In this document: positions 25,810 to 35,400 of the stretch, in pieces
How positions within the stretch are numbered: position 1 is the first letter of the stretch
How the letters are laid out: each line of letters begins with the position of its first letter
Source of the DNA: JACVRW01 sp963812415
GTDB taxonomy: Bacteria; Actinomycetota; Thermoleophilia; Solirubrobacterales; Thermoleophilaceae
DNA length: 64,000 nucleotides
Assembly: GCA_963812415.1 (NCBI GenBank)
Contig: CAWEVH010000028.1
Location: 1 to 64,000 of the forward strand
Reading direction: 5' to 3'
Program-made: the position numbers and the translations under genes
Notes under the pieces: model-generated
Told to the model about the DNA's origin: nothing
The model's input: only the letters and a program-made list of their open reading frames with translations
Databases searched by the model: none

Positions 25810-26571
25810 ATGCAGACCGAGGCCGAGGCTCCCACGGTGGAGCCTCTTTCGTTGGATGGCGTGACCCGCCGCTTCGGCGCCGTCACGGCGCTCGCCGGCG
25901 TCGGCCTGCACGTGCACGCGCACGAGGTGATGGCAATCGTGGGCCCGTCGGGCTGCGGCAAGTCGACCCTGCTCGAGCTGGTGGCCGGCCTCCAGGAGCC
26001 GGACGCCGGCGCGGTGAGCGTGGCGGGCGCTCGCGGCGCAGCCGCCCGGCGCGCCGCCTGCGCCTACATGCCGCAGCGCGACCTGTTGCTGCCGTGGCGG
26101 GACGCCCTCGGCAACGCCGCCCTCGCGCTCGAGTGCGAGGGCGTGCCGCGACGCGAGGCCCGGCGGCGCGCCGAGCCGCTCTTCGAGCGCTTCGGGCTCG
26201 CCGAGTTCGAGCGCTCGCGGCCGGACGAGCTGTCCGGCGGGATGCGCCAGCGGGTGTCCTTCCTGCGCACGCTCCTGCCCGGCCGGCCCGTGCTCCTGCT
26301 CGACGAGCCCTTCGGCGCGCTCGACGCGATCACGCGGCTCGACATGCAGGAGTGGCTGGCCGGCGCGCTTCTCGACGAGCCGCGCACGGTGCTGCTCGTG
26401 ACGCACGACGTGGACGAGGCGGTCTACCTCGCCGACCGCGTGGCGGTGCTCTCCCCGCGTCCGGGGCGGGTGGTGGACGAGTTCGAGGTCGAGCTCGCGC
26501 GGCCGCGGTCGGTCACCGATCCCGCGCTCGTCGAGCTGAAGGCCCGCGCGCTGGAGGCGCTGCGCACATGA
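25810..26571 (+). CDS. thiZ: ThiZ-like ABC transporter ATPase
   Basis: The start is ATG 25810, 3-9 nt after GAGGGAG in the riboswitch tail; ATG 25792 lies inside the conserved riboswitch core and is rejected. The 253-aa protein has Walker A GPSGCGKST, Q-loop YMPQRD, signature LSGGMRQR, Walker B VLLLDEPFGALD and the switch His in VTHDVDEA. It belongs to the nitrate/sulfonate/taurine-type ATPases and powers uptake of a thiamine pyrimidine precursor (proposed for ThiXYZ systems). It overlaps thiX by ATGA. Confidence 0.92.
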   Translation: MQTEAEAPTVEPLSLDGVTRRFGAVTALAGVGLHVHAHEVMAIVGPSGCGKSTLLELVAGLQEPDAGAVSVAGARGAAARRAACAYMPQRDLLLPWRDALGNAALALECEGVPRREARRRAEPLFERFGLAEFERSRPDELSGGMRQRVSFLRTLLPGRPVLLLDEPFGALDAITRLDMQEWLAGALLDEPRTVLLVTHDVDEAVYLADRVAVLSPRPGRVVDEFEVELARPRSVTDPALVELKARALEALRT

Positions 26572-27318
26572 GGGTGCTGCTCGCCGCGCTGCTGCTGGTG
26601 CTGTTCGTGCTCGCCTGGCAGGGCGTCGGCGTCGCTCGAATCCGTCGACGACCTCACGCTCGCCTCGCCGGTCGAGACCTGGCAGGCGCTCTCGGACGAC
26701 CGCTCGCTGCTGCTCGACAACGCCTGGGTCACGCTCGTGGAGGTGCTGCTCGGCCTGGCCATCGCCGTCGCCGCGGGCGTGCTGCTGGCCGTCGGCATGC
26801 ACCTCGTGCGGCCGCTGCGCGATGCCGCCTACCCCCTGCTCGTGGGATCCCAGGCGATCCCGATCGTGGTGCTCGCGCCGATCTTCGTGCTCGCCTTCGA
26901 CTACGGGATGGGGCCCAAGCTGGCGATCGTCGCGCTGATCTGCTTCTTCCCGATCACCGTCAACCTGCTCGACGGCCTGCGCGCCGTGGAGCCCGAGCTC
27001 ATCAAGCTCATGCGGAGCATGGGCGCCTCGCGCCTGCGCACGCTGCGCTCGGTCGAGCTGCCCTCGTCGCTGCCGTTCCTGTTCAGTGGATTGAAGGTGG
27101 CAGCTACGGTGTCGGTCATCGGAGCCGTGTTCGGCGAGTGGGCAGGGGCCGACGAGGGACTCGGCCGGCTCGTGCTGCTCGGCAACAACCAGCTCCAGAC
27201 CCCGCGCGTGTACGCCGGGATCGTGATCCTGACCGTGATGGCGGTGGCGCTGTTCGCGCTCGTCGCCCTCGCCGAACGAGCCATCTGCCCATGGAACCGA
27301 AAGGAACGACCCGCATGA
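26568..27318 (+). pseudogene. thiX: ThiX-like ABC permease with a frameshift
   Basis: The ATG at 26568 overlaps the thiZ stop (ATGA) and encodes the first membrane helix (RVLLAALLLVLFVLAWQGVG). Near 26625-26640 the frame changes by one base. The second frame continues with ESVDDLTLASPVETWQAL and a complete permease, including the EAA loop LIKLMRSMGASRLRTLRSVELPSS, six helices in total, and the stop that overlaps thiY. Upstream and downstream genes are intact and coupled, so the operon looks functional and a sequence error is likely. Confidence 0.85.
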
Positions 27319-28319
27319 CCCGCCTCGCCCTCGTCCTCGCACTCGCTGTCGCCGGCCTCGCGCCGGCGGCGTGCGGCGAGAAGGAGGACGTGCTCGAGCC
27401 GAGCGGGTCCAAGCAGGTCGAGCTGATGCTCGACTACTTCCCGAACGCCGACCACGCCGGCATCTACGCCGCCCAGGCCGAGGGGCACTTCGAGCAGGCG
27501 GGTCTCGACGTGACGATCCGCCAGCCGCCGGACCCGGCGGCGCCGATCAAGCAGGTGGCCGCCGGCCGAGTCGACCTCGCCATCTCCTACGAGCCGGAGG
27601 TGCTGCGGGCGCGCGACCAGGGCCTGCCGGTGGTGAGCGTCGGCGCGATCGTGCAGGAGCCGCTCACCTCGATCATCTCGCTGCCAAAGGCGAAGATCCG
27701 CAGGCCGGCCGATCTCAAGGGCAAGACCGTGGGCACCGCCGGGATCGACTACCAGACGGCCTACCTCGAGACGATCCTCGCCGAGGCCGGCGTGAACACG
27801 GACGACGTGAAGGTCCGCAACGTCGGCTTCGGGCTCACCCCGGCGCTCTTGACCGGGAAGGTCGACGCCGTGCTCGGGGCCTTCTGGAACTACGAGGGGA
27901 CGGACCTGCGGCTGCGTGGCAAGCACCCGCGCATCATTCGGATGGAGGACGCCGGCGTGCCCACCTACAACGAGCTGGTGCTGGTGGCGAACGAGGACGC
28001 CCTGAAGGGCGACGCCGACAAGCTGCGCGCCTTCATCGGCGCGGTCTCACGCGGCACGCGGGATCTGCGCCGGGACCCGGACGCCGCAATCGAGGGGCTG
28101 CTGGAGGCCAACCCGGACCTCGACCCCGAGCTGCAGCGCGCCGTCGTGAAGGTGACGCTGCCGCTGTTCTTCCCGCCCGAGGGCAGACCCTACGGCTGGC
28201 AGGACCCCGCGCAGTGGGACGCCTTCTCCGCCTGGATGAGGGACTCGAACCTGCTCGAGCAGGCACCCGACCCGGCCGGCTCGCACGACAACGCGCTGCT
28301 GCCGGGAGCGGGCCTCTAG
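27315..28319 (+). CDS. thiY: ThiY-like substrate-binding lipoprotein (NMT1/THI5 domain)
   Basis: A 334-aa lipoprotein from ATG 27315 (ATGA overlap with thiX). The signal ends at the lipobox LAPAAC. The NMT1/THI5-like domain follows: VELMLDYFPNADHAGIYAAQAEGHF at the start, AISYEPEVLRARDQGLPVVSVGAI and GAFWNYEGTDL further on. In characterised systems such proteins bind formylaminopyrimidine or related thiamine precursors. Together with the TPP riboswitch this supports precursor salvage. Its stop overlaps the convergent msrB gene by 4 nt. Confidence 0.92.
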   Translation: MTRLALVLALAVAGLAPAACGEKEDVLEPSGSKQVELMLDYFPNADHAGIYAAQAEGHFEQAGLDVTIRQPPDPAAPIKQVAAGRVDLAISYEPEVLRARDQGLPVVSVGAIVQEPLTSIISLPKAKIRRPADLKGKTVGTAGIDYQTAYLETILAEAGVNTDDVKVRNVGFGLTPALLTGKVDAVLGAFWNYEGTDLRLRGKHPRIIRMEDAGVPTYNELVLVANEDALKGDADKLRAFIGAVSRGTRDLRRDPDAAIEGLLEANPDLDPELQRAVVKVTLPLFFPPEGRPYGWQDPAQWDAFSAWMRDSNLLEQAPDPAGSHDNALLPGAGL

Positions 28320-28732
28320 TCCGTTCCCTTCTCGCCCGCCCCGTTCTCGTCCAGGTCGAGCGCGACCGAGTTGATGCAGTAGCGCTCGCCCGTCGGTCCG
28401 GGCCCATCGGGGAACAGGTGGCCGAGGTGGCTGCCGCAGCGCGCGCAGGTCACCTCCGTGCGGATCATCCCGAGCGAGTTGTCGGGATGGAGCTCGACCG
28501 CCTCGGCCACGGCCGGCTCGGTGAAGCTGGGCCAGCCGCTGCCGGAGTCGAACTTCGTATCCGAGCTGAACAGCTCGTTACCGCAGGCGCCGCAGCGGTA
28601 GATGCCGTCGAGCTTGGAATGGGTGTAGGCGCCAGTGAAGGGCGGCTCCGTGCCCCTCTGGCGCAGCACGTGGTAGCGCTCCGGGCTGAGCTCCTCGCGC
28701 CACTGGTTTTCTGTCTTCTCGAGTTTCTCCAT
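28316..28732 (-). CDS. msrB: Peptide methionine-(R)-S-oxide reductase
   Basis: A 138-aa MsrB that repairs methionine-R-sulfoxide in proteins. The structural zinc is held by Cys47 and Cys50 (CGAC) and by Cys96 and Cys99 (CARC). The catalytic Cys119 is in ERYCINS, and the motif SGSGWPSF is present. No MsrA is fused or adjacent. Confidence 0.96.
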   Translation of the reverse strand: MEKLEKTENQWREELSPERYHVLRQRGTEPPFTGAYTHSKLDGIYRCGACGNELFSSDTKFDSGSGWPSFTEPAVAEAVELHPDNSLGMIRTEVTCARCGSHLGHLFPDGPGPTGERYCINSVALDLDENGAGEKGTD

Positions 28733-28765
28733 CGTCTCTCTCGGTCGTGCGGCGAGCCGCGTGCG

Positions 28766-29590
28766 TTACAGCGTGTACCTCCTCTGAAGAGCGTAGAGAC
28801 CGGCCAGCCCCGCCCACTCCTCGTAGGGCGCGAAGAATGCTCGCACCTCGTCCTCGGTTGCCCGCCGTCCGAGCCCGGTCAGATCGCCGACCAGCTTGAC
28901 ATAGGCGAGATCGAGCGCCGGCAGCATGTCGTCGCGGCCCTGGCCCTCGAAGGCGAGCATCTCGATCGTCCAGCTGCCGATGCCGGGAATCGTCAGGAGG
29001 CGCTTCCAGGAGGGCTCGTGACGCGTCAGGTCGGCCCGCCCCGAGGCGACCTCCCTCGCGGCTCGCACGAGGGCCATCGAGCGCTCGGGCGCCAGCCCGC
29101 AGGCGTCGAGCTCGGCCGGCGAGCGTCCGGCCACCCAGCTCGCCGAGGGCGGGGCGCGCAGCGTGCCGCAGGCGCTCCTGCGCCCGTGGCGGCGCACGAT
29201 CGAGCGCTGGATCGCCGCGGCCCGGCGCCCGTCGATCAGCTGCTCGCAGACCGCCCAGGCGAGCGCCTCGAAGGGCTCCGGTCGCCGGCGCGGCCGGACC
29301 CAGGGGCGGGCCCGAATCGCCGGGCCGATCAGCGGGTCCCCGCGGAAGCGGCGGTGGAACTCGGAGAGCTCGTGGTCGGTGCCGAGCGCGAAGCGCATGC
29401 GCTCGATCCCCGTGGCCGCGGCGGCCTCCGTGTCGGCCTCGGCGTGGAAGCGAACGACGCCGGCCGCGCGCCAGGCGCGCACCACCACCTGCTCCTCGCC
29501 GACCCACAGCGCCCGCACGAGCGTCTCCCCTCGGCGCACCAGCACGCCGTCCCGGCCCGCGGTCGGGAGCCGGTAGGGCTCCGCGGGCAC
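28766..29590 (-). CDS. DNA-3-methyladenine glycosylase (AlkA-like, HhH-GPD)
   Basis: A 274-aa protein starting at GTG 29590. It has the helix-hairpin-helix of the HhH-GPD superfamily (LLTIPGIGSWTIEMLAFEG), followed by the catalytic Asp in LPALDLAYVK. The preceding segment LAWAVCEQLIDGRRAAAIQRSIVRRHG is the helical core of AlkA-type glycosylases. These excise alkylated bases at the start of base-excision repair. There is no fused Ada domain. Substrate range is not predictable. Confidence 0.85.
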   Translation of the reverse strand: MPAEPYRLPTAGRDGVLVRRGETLVRALWVGEEQVVVRAWRAAGVVRFHAEADTEAAAATGIERMRFALGTDHELSEFHRRFRGDPLIGPAIRARPWVRPRRRPEPFEALAWAVCEQLIDGRRAAAIQRSIVRRHGRRSACGTLRAPPSASWVAGRSPAELDACGLAPERSMALVRAAREVASGRADLTRHEPSWKRLLTIPGIGSWTIEMLAFEGQGRDDMLPALDLAYVKLVGDLTGLGRRATEDEVRAFFAPYEEWAGLAGLYALQRRYTL

Positions 29591-29610
29591 GACGTCCTGG
29601 AGACGGGTGG

Positions 29611-29937
29611 CTATCGGTCCTTGAGGAGGTGGATGTCGACGAGGAACGAGCGCGAAGCCGCGATCTCCGACCGCTTGCGCCCGCGCCCGAGCCGCAGCGC
29701 CGTGGCCGGCCGGGGCCGGCGCAGCACGCGCACGAGCACGAACGTGGCGACGCCAAGCAGGAAGCCGCCCGTTGCCGCAGCCACCGCGGCGGGGAGCGAC
29801 ACCTCGCGCCTCGGCTCGATCGGCCGCGGCTCGGCCAGCACCGGCAGCGGGCGGACGTCCCCCTGCTGCTCGCGGTCCGGGAGTGCGGCGTGGTCGGGCA
29901 CGAGCGGCGGAGTGTACCGCCCGTCCCCGGCACCCAC
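29611..29937 (-). CDS. Small single-helix membrane protein
   Basis: A 108-aa protein with a Pro/Arg/Glu-rich N-terminus, one membrane helix (VAAATGGFLLGVATFVLVRVL) and a basic C-terminus (GRGRKRSEIAASRSF). Start GTG 29937 is one base from the stop of the upstream GNAT-like gene, so it is probably co-transcribed with it. Function unknown. Confidence 0.55.
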   Translation of the reverse strand: MGAGDGRYTPPLVPDHAALPDREQQGDVRPLPVLAEPRPIEPRREVSLPAAVAAATGGFLLGVATFVLVRVLRRPRPATALRLGRGRKRSEIAASRSFLVDIHLLKDR

Positions 29938-31062
29938 CTACAGCACCCGCTCGTAGACGCGGAACTTCTTGACGATCGTCCCGCCCATCGCCTTCATGGC
30001 GCGGTTCATCGCCTTGTTGCTCTCGAGGATCCAGCCCATCTCGCCGCCCGTGACACGCGTCGTGGCGGCCATGTGGAAGTGCTCGGCGTACAGCCCGGCG
30101 GCCACCCCGGTGTGCTGGTAGGCCGGTCTCACGCCGAGAAAGCCCACCCGCACGAGATTCACCGTGCGCCGCCGGTTCAGGTAGTGCCACCAGCCGAACG
30201 GCAGCAGGCGGCCACCCATCTTGCGCAGCACCTGGTTGATGTCCGGCACGCTGATCGCGATCCCCACGGTCTTCCCCTCGGCGTCCTCGGCGACCATGAA
30301 CCAGTTGCGGTCGTACACGAGCTGGAGCTCCTGGCCGTAGGCGTCGAGATCCGCCTTCGAGTAGGGGACGAAGCCCCAGTTGCGCGACCAGGCCTCGTTG
30401 TAGATCTCGGCGAATGCATCGAGCTCGCGGCGCAGGTGGCGCCGGCTCATCTTGCGGATCGTGATGCCGTGCTTGGGCTCGAGGGCGTCAGCCAGCTCCC
30501 AGATGATCGGCATCACCTTCTCGCGGTCCGAGATGTGGAGCTCCCACATGAAGAGGTCCATCGCCTTCTCGAGGTCGGCGCCCTCGCACAGCTCGCGGTA
30601 GTAGGGCGGGTGCCAGGGCTGGCGGATCATCGGCGGGCGCTCGTAGCCCTCGATCAGCACGCCGCTCTCGTCGTTCATCGTGAAGTCCATCGGGCCCACC
30701 ATGCGGTCGCGGCCGCGCTCGCGAAGCCAGCTCGCGGCGGCGTCGAGCAGGGCCGCGAGCACCTCGGGGTCCTCCTCCAGCTCGAGGAACCCGAACATGC
30801 CCCAGGCGTTGTCGTGGAACTCGTTGAAGGCGATGTCGATCTGCGCGCTCACGCGACCCACGACCCGCCCGTCGCGACGGGCCAGGAACAGCTCGGCCTC
30901 GCCGTGCGTGAAGTACGCGTTGAAGCGCGGATCGAGGAACAGGCGCCGCTCGATGCGGAGCGGGGGCACCCACTCCTTGCGGGTAGAGTGCAGCCGGTAC
31001 GGGAGCTCGATGAAGGCGCGCCGATCCTGGCGCGAGACCACGGGCGACACCTCCACGGACAC
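29938..31062 (-). CDS. GNAT-like acyltransferase (possible ceramide-synthase type)
   Basis: A 374-aa protein with a GNAT-like fold: GEAELFLARRDGRVVGRVSAQID, then FGFLELEEDPEVLAALLDAA, and a second half with VRVGFLGVRPAYQHTGVAAGLY, which resembles an acyl-CoA loop. It lies only 13 nt from the divergent AOS-family gene, so the two share a promoter. In Caulobacter a GNAT-like acyltransferase N-acylates the product of serine palmitoyltransferase to make ceramide; the pairing here fits that idea but this is an inference. Starts at 31062, 31056 and 31050 are all GTG and none has a clear ribosome site. Confidence 0.75.
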   Translation of the reverse strand: MSVEVSPVVSRQDRRAFIELPYRLHSTRKEWVPPLRIERRLFLDPRFNAYFTHGEAELFLARRDGRVVGRVSAQIDIAFNEFHDNAWGMFGFLELEEDPEVLAALLDAAASWLRERGRDRMVGPMDFTMNDESGVLIEGYERPPMIRQPWHPPYYRELCEGADLEKAMDLFMWELHISDREKVMPIIWELADALEPKHGITIRKMSRRHLRRELDAFAEIYNEAWSRNWGFVPYSKADLDAYGQELQLVYDRNWFMVAEDAEGKTVGIAISVPDINQVLRKMGGRLLPFGWWHYLNRRRTVNLVRVGFLGVRPAYQHTGVAAGLYAEHFHMAATTRVTGGEMGWILESNKAMNRAMKAMGGTIVKKFRVYERVL

Positions 31063-31075
31063 GGCGCGGGACTAT

Positions 31076-32326
31076 ATGCCGACGGCGATCGATCTCTTCG
31101 AGAAGGCACGCAGCCACGAGCGGCTCGAGCAGCTTCGGGCGGCGCGCGAGCACGACCTGATGCCCTACTTCCGGGTGCTGGAGGGCCCGGCCGGCCCCGT
31201 GGTCGAGATGGAGGGCGCCGAGCGGATCATGCTCGGCTCGAACAACTACCTCGGGCTCACGGGCGACGAGCGCGTGAAGCAGGCGGCCCGCGACGCGCTC
31301 GAGCGCTACGGCACCGGACTCACCGGGTCGCGCTTCCTGAACGGGACGCTCGACCTGCACCTCGTGCTCGAGCGCGAGCTGGCCGACTGGATGGGCACCG
31401 AGGACGCCCTCGTCTACACCACCGGCTACCTCGCCAACACGGGCGCGATCGGCACCCTGCTCGAGCCCGGCGACACCGTGATCTGCGACTCCGGCGACCA
31501 CGCATCGATCCTCGACGCGGTGTCGCTCTCACGCGCGCGCATCCGCCCCTTCCGGCACAACCGCCTCGACAAGCTCGAGACGATGCTCGGGCGCGCAGAG
31601 GCCGACGGCGGCGGCGTGCTCGTGGTGGTGGACGGCGTGTTCTCGATGGAGGGCGACCTGGCGCCGGTCCCGGACGTGGTCGCGCTCTGCCGCGAGCACG
31701 GGGCGCGCCTGATGGTCGACGAGGCGCACGGCGTCGGCGTGCTCGGCGAGCGCGGCGCGGGCGCCTGCGAGCTGTTCGCCTGCGAGGACGAGGTCGACCT
31801 GCGCATGGGCACCTTCTCGAAGTCGCTCGCCTCGTGCGGCGGCTTCATCGCCGGTCCCCACGACGTGATCGACTTCCTGCGCGTCCAGTCGCGCTCGTTC
31901 ATGTTCACCGCGGCGGCCGTGCCGGCGGCCGTGGGCGCCGCGCTCGGCGCGCTGCGGATCATCCGCTCGCCGGAGGGCCCCGCGCTGATGGCCAAGGTGC
32001 TCGCGAACGCGCGCTACCTGCACGACGGCCTGGCCGACCTCGGCTACCACGTGATGGAGCCCCAGGCGCTGCCGGACGGCGGCGAGGTGATCACGCCGAT
32101 CGTGCCGGTGCTGATCGGCGACGACTGGAAGGCCGTGCTCACCTGGAAGGCGCTCTACGACGCCGGCGTGTTCGTGAACGTGGCGCTCTACCCGGCCGTG
32201 CAGCGCGGCGGCGCGCTGCTGCGCACCAGCCTGATGGCCACCCACGAGCGCGAGCACCTCGACCGTGCCCTCGAGATGTTCGACCGCGTGCGCGACGAGG
32301 TCGAGCGCGCGGTGCCGCCGGTCTGA
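31076..32326 (+). CDS. Alpha-oxoamine synthase (SPT/KBL/BioF family)
   Basis: A 416-aa PLP enzyme from ATG 31076. Family landmarks: SNNYLGLTGDERV near residue 55, the DEAHGVGVLGERG site at 215-227, and the PLP Lys249 in GTFSKSLASCGG. Alpha-oxoamine synthases condense an amino acid with an acyl-CoA: serine palmitoyltransferase, 2-amino-3-ketobutyrate ligase or 8-amino-7-oxononanoate synthase. Biotin and threonine-breakdown genes are absent nearby; the divergent neighbour is a GNAT-like acyltransferase. That favours sphingoid-base or related lipid synthesis. Exact substrate is not decided by sequence alone. Confidence 0.85.
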   Translation: MPTAIDLFEKARSHERLEQLRAAREHDLMPYFRVLEGPAGPVVEMEGAERIMLGSNNYLGLTGDERVKQAARDALERYGTGLTGSRFLNGTLDLHLVLERELADWMGTEDALVYTTGYLANTGAIGTLLEPGDTVICDSGDHASILDAVSLSRARIRPFRHNRLDKLETMLGRAEADGGGVLVVVDGVFSMEGDLAPVPDVVALCREHGARLMVDEAHGVGVLGERGAGACELFACEDEVDLRMGTFSKSLASCGGFIAGPHDVIDFLRVQSRSFMFTAAAVPAAVGAALGALRIIRSPEGPALMAKVLANARYLHDGLADLGYHVMEPQALPDGGEVITPIVPVLIGDDWKAVLTWKALYDAGVFVNVALYPAVQRGGALLRTSLMATHEREHLDRALEMFDRVRDEVERAVPPV

Positions 32327-32360
32327 GCGCGCTCCGTCGCCTTTCGCGGGGCGGTGCAAC

Positions 32361-32390
32361 GCGACGGGCCGCCCGGAGGCGGCCCGTCGC
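32361..32390. terminator. Bidirectional terminator hairpin
   Basis: GCGACGGGCCGCC, loop CGGA, GGCGGCCCGTCGC: a perfect 13-bp stem with a 4-nt loop, between the convergent AOS-family gene (ends 32326) and the carboxypeptidase gene (ends 32412). There is no U run, as is common in GC-rich actinobacteria. Confidence 0.8.
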
Positions 32391-32411
32391 TGACTCACGG
32401 CAATCCGCGGC

Positions 32412-35400
32412 CTACTCCAGCAGGTGGCCGAGGGCCGCGGCCATCACCTCGTCCCGTTTCGCCTGGGTTGCGATCCCCTCGAACCCGTACCCCATGAGCA
32501 GCGAGTTCGGGGTCGAGATGGTCGCGCCGACCGGGAAGCCACTGGCATCCGTGACCGTCCAGTCGTTGGCGTTGGTGCCACTCCCCGGCGGTGGGCCGTT
32601 GACCTCCCAGCCCTCGAGCCCGGACTCGAACGACGTGCTCGTGCCGTCAGGCAGGGTCACGTCGTCGATGAACACGCCGAGGTTCTGGGTCGCCCAGTCG
32701 CTGATGTACGAGATCGACACCTCGACGGTCTGGCCGGCGTAGGCGCTCAGGTCGATCGTCCACTGCTGCCAGCCCTGCGAGTTGCCGGACGCCGCGTTCC
32801 AGACGCCCTCGCCGGTGGTCCCGACGCCCGTGCACGACGGCGGCGGGCCCGCGTTGAACGTCTGGTAGCGCTCGAGGAACGGATGGAGCTCGAACCAGCC
32901 TGCCGGACAGCTCTCGCCGGTGTCGTTCGACGTGTGCTGGGGATCCGGCAGGGTCGTCCATTCGTCGCTGCCCGCCACGCGGGCCTCGACGGTCAGGAAG
33001 TCCCAGTGCTCCTCCGTGTCGTACGACGCCCAGAACGTCAGGTTGCCGCCGCCGCCCGGGACGCCGGTCTCGCGGCTGAGTCGCTTGTAGCTGACGTCCG
33101 CGATCTGCGAGTACACGTACTGGTTGCCCGTATGCGGCGCGAACGGTCCGCCGGGCTTGTCCCAGCGCGTCGAGGGCCAGCTGCGGAACTGCGGGAACCT
33201 GTCCGGCGGCAGGATCCCGCTCGTCGAGACGAACGAGGAATTGGAATCCTGGTTGGCCGCACCATCGGGGCCGAAGCTCCACGACATGCCGGTGAACGGG
33301 TCGTCCACGCCCACCATGTCGAACAGCCCGCCGTTCGGGTTGGTGCCGTCTCCGGCGACCTGCGTGAAGCCCCCGAACCAGTACTCGAGGACGTCGTTCA
33401 CGAGGTCACCGCCGAAGACCGAGCCACGCAGCAGGAGACACCGGCGGGGATCCCACGGGTCGGCCGACCCGGCGCCGTGCAGGCTGCACGCGTCCTCGTT
33501 CTTCGGGTCGTAGAGCTGGTTCCCCACGCTCGCGCCCGTGAACTGCTGGCCGGCCCGCTTGCCGGTATAGAGCACGCGGCCGCCCTCGTTCATGAAGGCA
33601 CGCGCCTCGTACATCTCGTCCAGCGCGAGCCGGTCGGCGTTGCCACCCGGCCAACCCAGCTTGCGGGTCACGATGTCGTCGCCCGTGTACCAGAGCACGG
33701 CGTCGTAATGGCTGAGCACGCCGAGGTGGTCCGGAGCGATGCGGCCTCGGTCGTCGACGTCGTAGACGTCCGCCGGAGTCTGGTTGTTCGCGAGGGCCTG
33801 CAGGTAGAACTGCAGGTAGTGCGGGCCCGCCGCCTGGTTCGGCGAGGCGCCCGAGTAGTCCTCGGCCGACACCACCAGGACGCGGTTGCCCGTTTCGGAG
33901 ACGGCCTCGTAGGTGAACGAGTCGCTCACCTCTCCGCCGCCCTCGAACCAGACCTCCACGCTGTCACCGGGCGACGTGCCCGTGACCACCCCTCGCAGCT
34001 CGTGGTAGTAGACGCTCGCCGGCGTGTACCGCTGGCCGCCCGCCCACTCCGACGTCGAGGCGCTCTGCACCGCCCCGCCGTTGATCCGGTACTTCACCAT
34101 CACGTCGCCGAGGCTCCGCTTCGCCAGCACCGCCACCGGCTGGGGGTCGCCGTAGGAGTACTCGAACGAGTAGTTCGCCCCCGGCAGCCCCTCCTTGTAC
34201 GGGTCGTCGCTCTCGAGGTAGAACGGCTTCGTCTCGATGCCGAGCGCCGACTCCGGGTCATCGGGATCCGACGCCGAGCGAGCCACGGACAGCGCGAAGT
34301 CGAGGTTCTTCTCGAACTCCGCCTGCACGAGCGCGTCGTTGTCCGGGAACACGAAGCCGCAGCCCGGGCAACCCTCGCCGAGCTCCGGCGTCCACGCGAG
34401 GGTTCCGGCACTCGCGTGGGCGTAGTCCGTCGTCTCGCCGTTCGTCACGTAGAGCACGTCGGGACTGAGCCCCGGATGGAAACCGTCGATCGCGGGCTCG
34501 TCGAGGTTGCCGGAGAGCGCGAAGTAGATCGGGTCGTCCGCCGTCGGCGTGCCCGTCTGCCAGCCCTCCGCGTAGAGCAGCCACTCACCCGCGGAGTGGT
34601 AGTTCACCTGGAAGGAGAAGTCGATCCGGTCGAGCAGGCCCTTCATCGCCTGCGTCTCCTCCTCGGAGACGGCCGACGGGCCGCGATAGGTCTGGCTCGA
34701 GAAGATCGACGACGAGCCCTCCTCGTCGTACATGAAGTGGTTGGGGTAGTTTCGGTTCGGGTCGACCCCGTCCGCGATAGTGGTCGCGGGATCGCCGTCG
34801 TTGTTGCGCAGGTTCTTGCGCCAGAGGCGCTCCTCCTCGAACGTGTACTGGTAGCCGTCCGGGTTCGCGACCAGGACGAACCAGAGCTCGTTCTCCTTGA
34901 GCAGGTTCCTGATCTCCTTGTCGTTGTCCCGCCAGCGCTCGATGTACCAGTTCAGGAGCCGGCGATTCGTCTCCGCCGCGATCCACTCGCGCGCGTGCTG
35001 GGTCGAGCTGTAGAGCACCGACGGGCGGGAGCCGTCGCGCGTCCCGCGCGCGCCCTGCGTCAGCTTCAGCGCGAGGATCGGGCGCCCCTGGAGCGTCTCC
35101 CCGATCGTCTCGAGCTTCAACAGCTGCGGGTTCCGGCGCGCAAGCGTGCGCATGTGCTCGACGAAGCCTCCGGGCCCGTCGTAGTCGCGCCAGACGTTGA
35201 AGCCGTTCTGGGCCTGGCGGGCGGCGAACTGCTTCACCGTGAGCCCGCCTCTCACCCGCCGGAGCTTCGTGCGCACGCCCTCGCGCGCGAGCTGTCCGCG
35301 TTGCGCGCGGGTGAGCACGAAGTCGAGTCGGATGCCCCCTCGGGCACGGCGCTGCGCGGTCACGTCGTAGCGAGCCGCGAGCTTGGCGGCGCGTTCCACG

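Noticed and set aside
31076..32326. bioF (8-amino-7-oxononanoate synthase) assignment
   Set aside because: No other biotin genes nearby and the neighbour is a GNAT-like acyltransferase; sequence alone does not fix the substrate, so no symbol is given.
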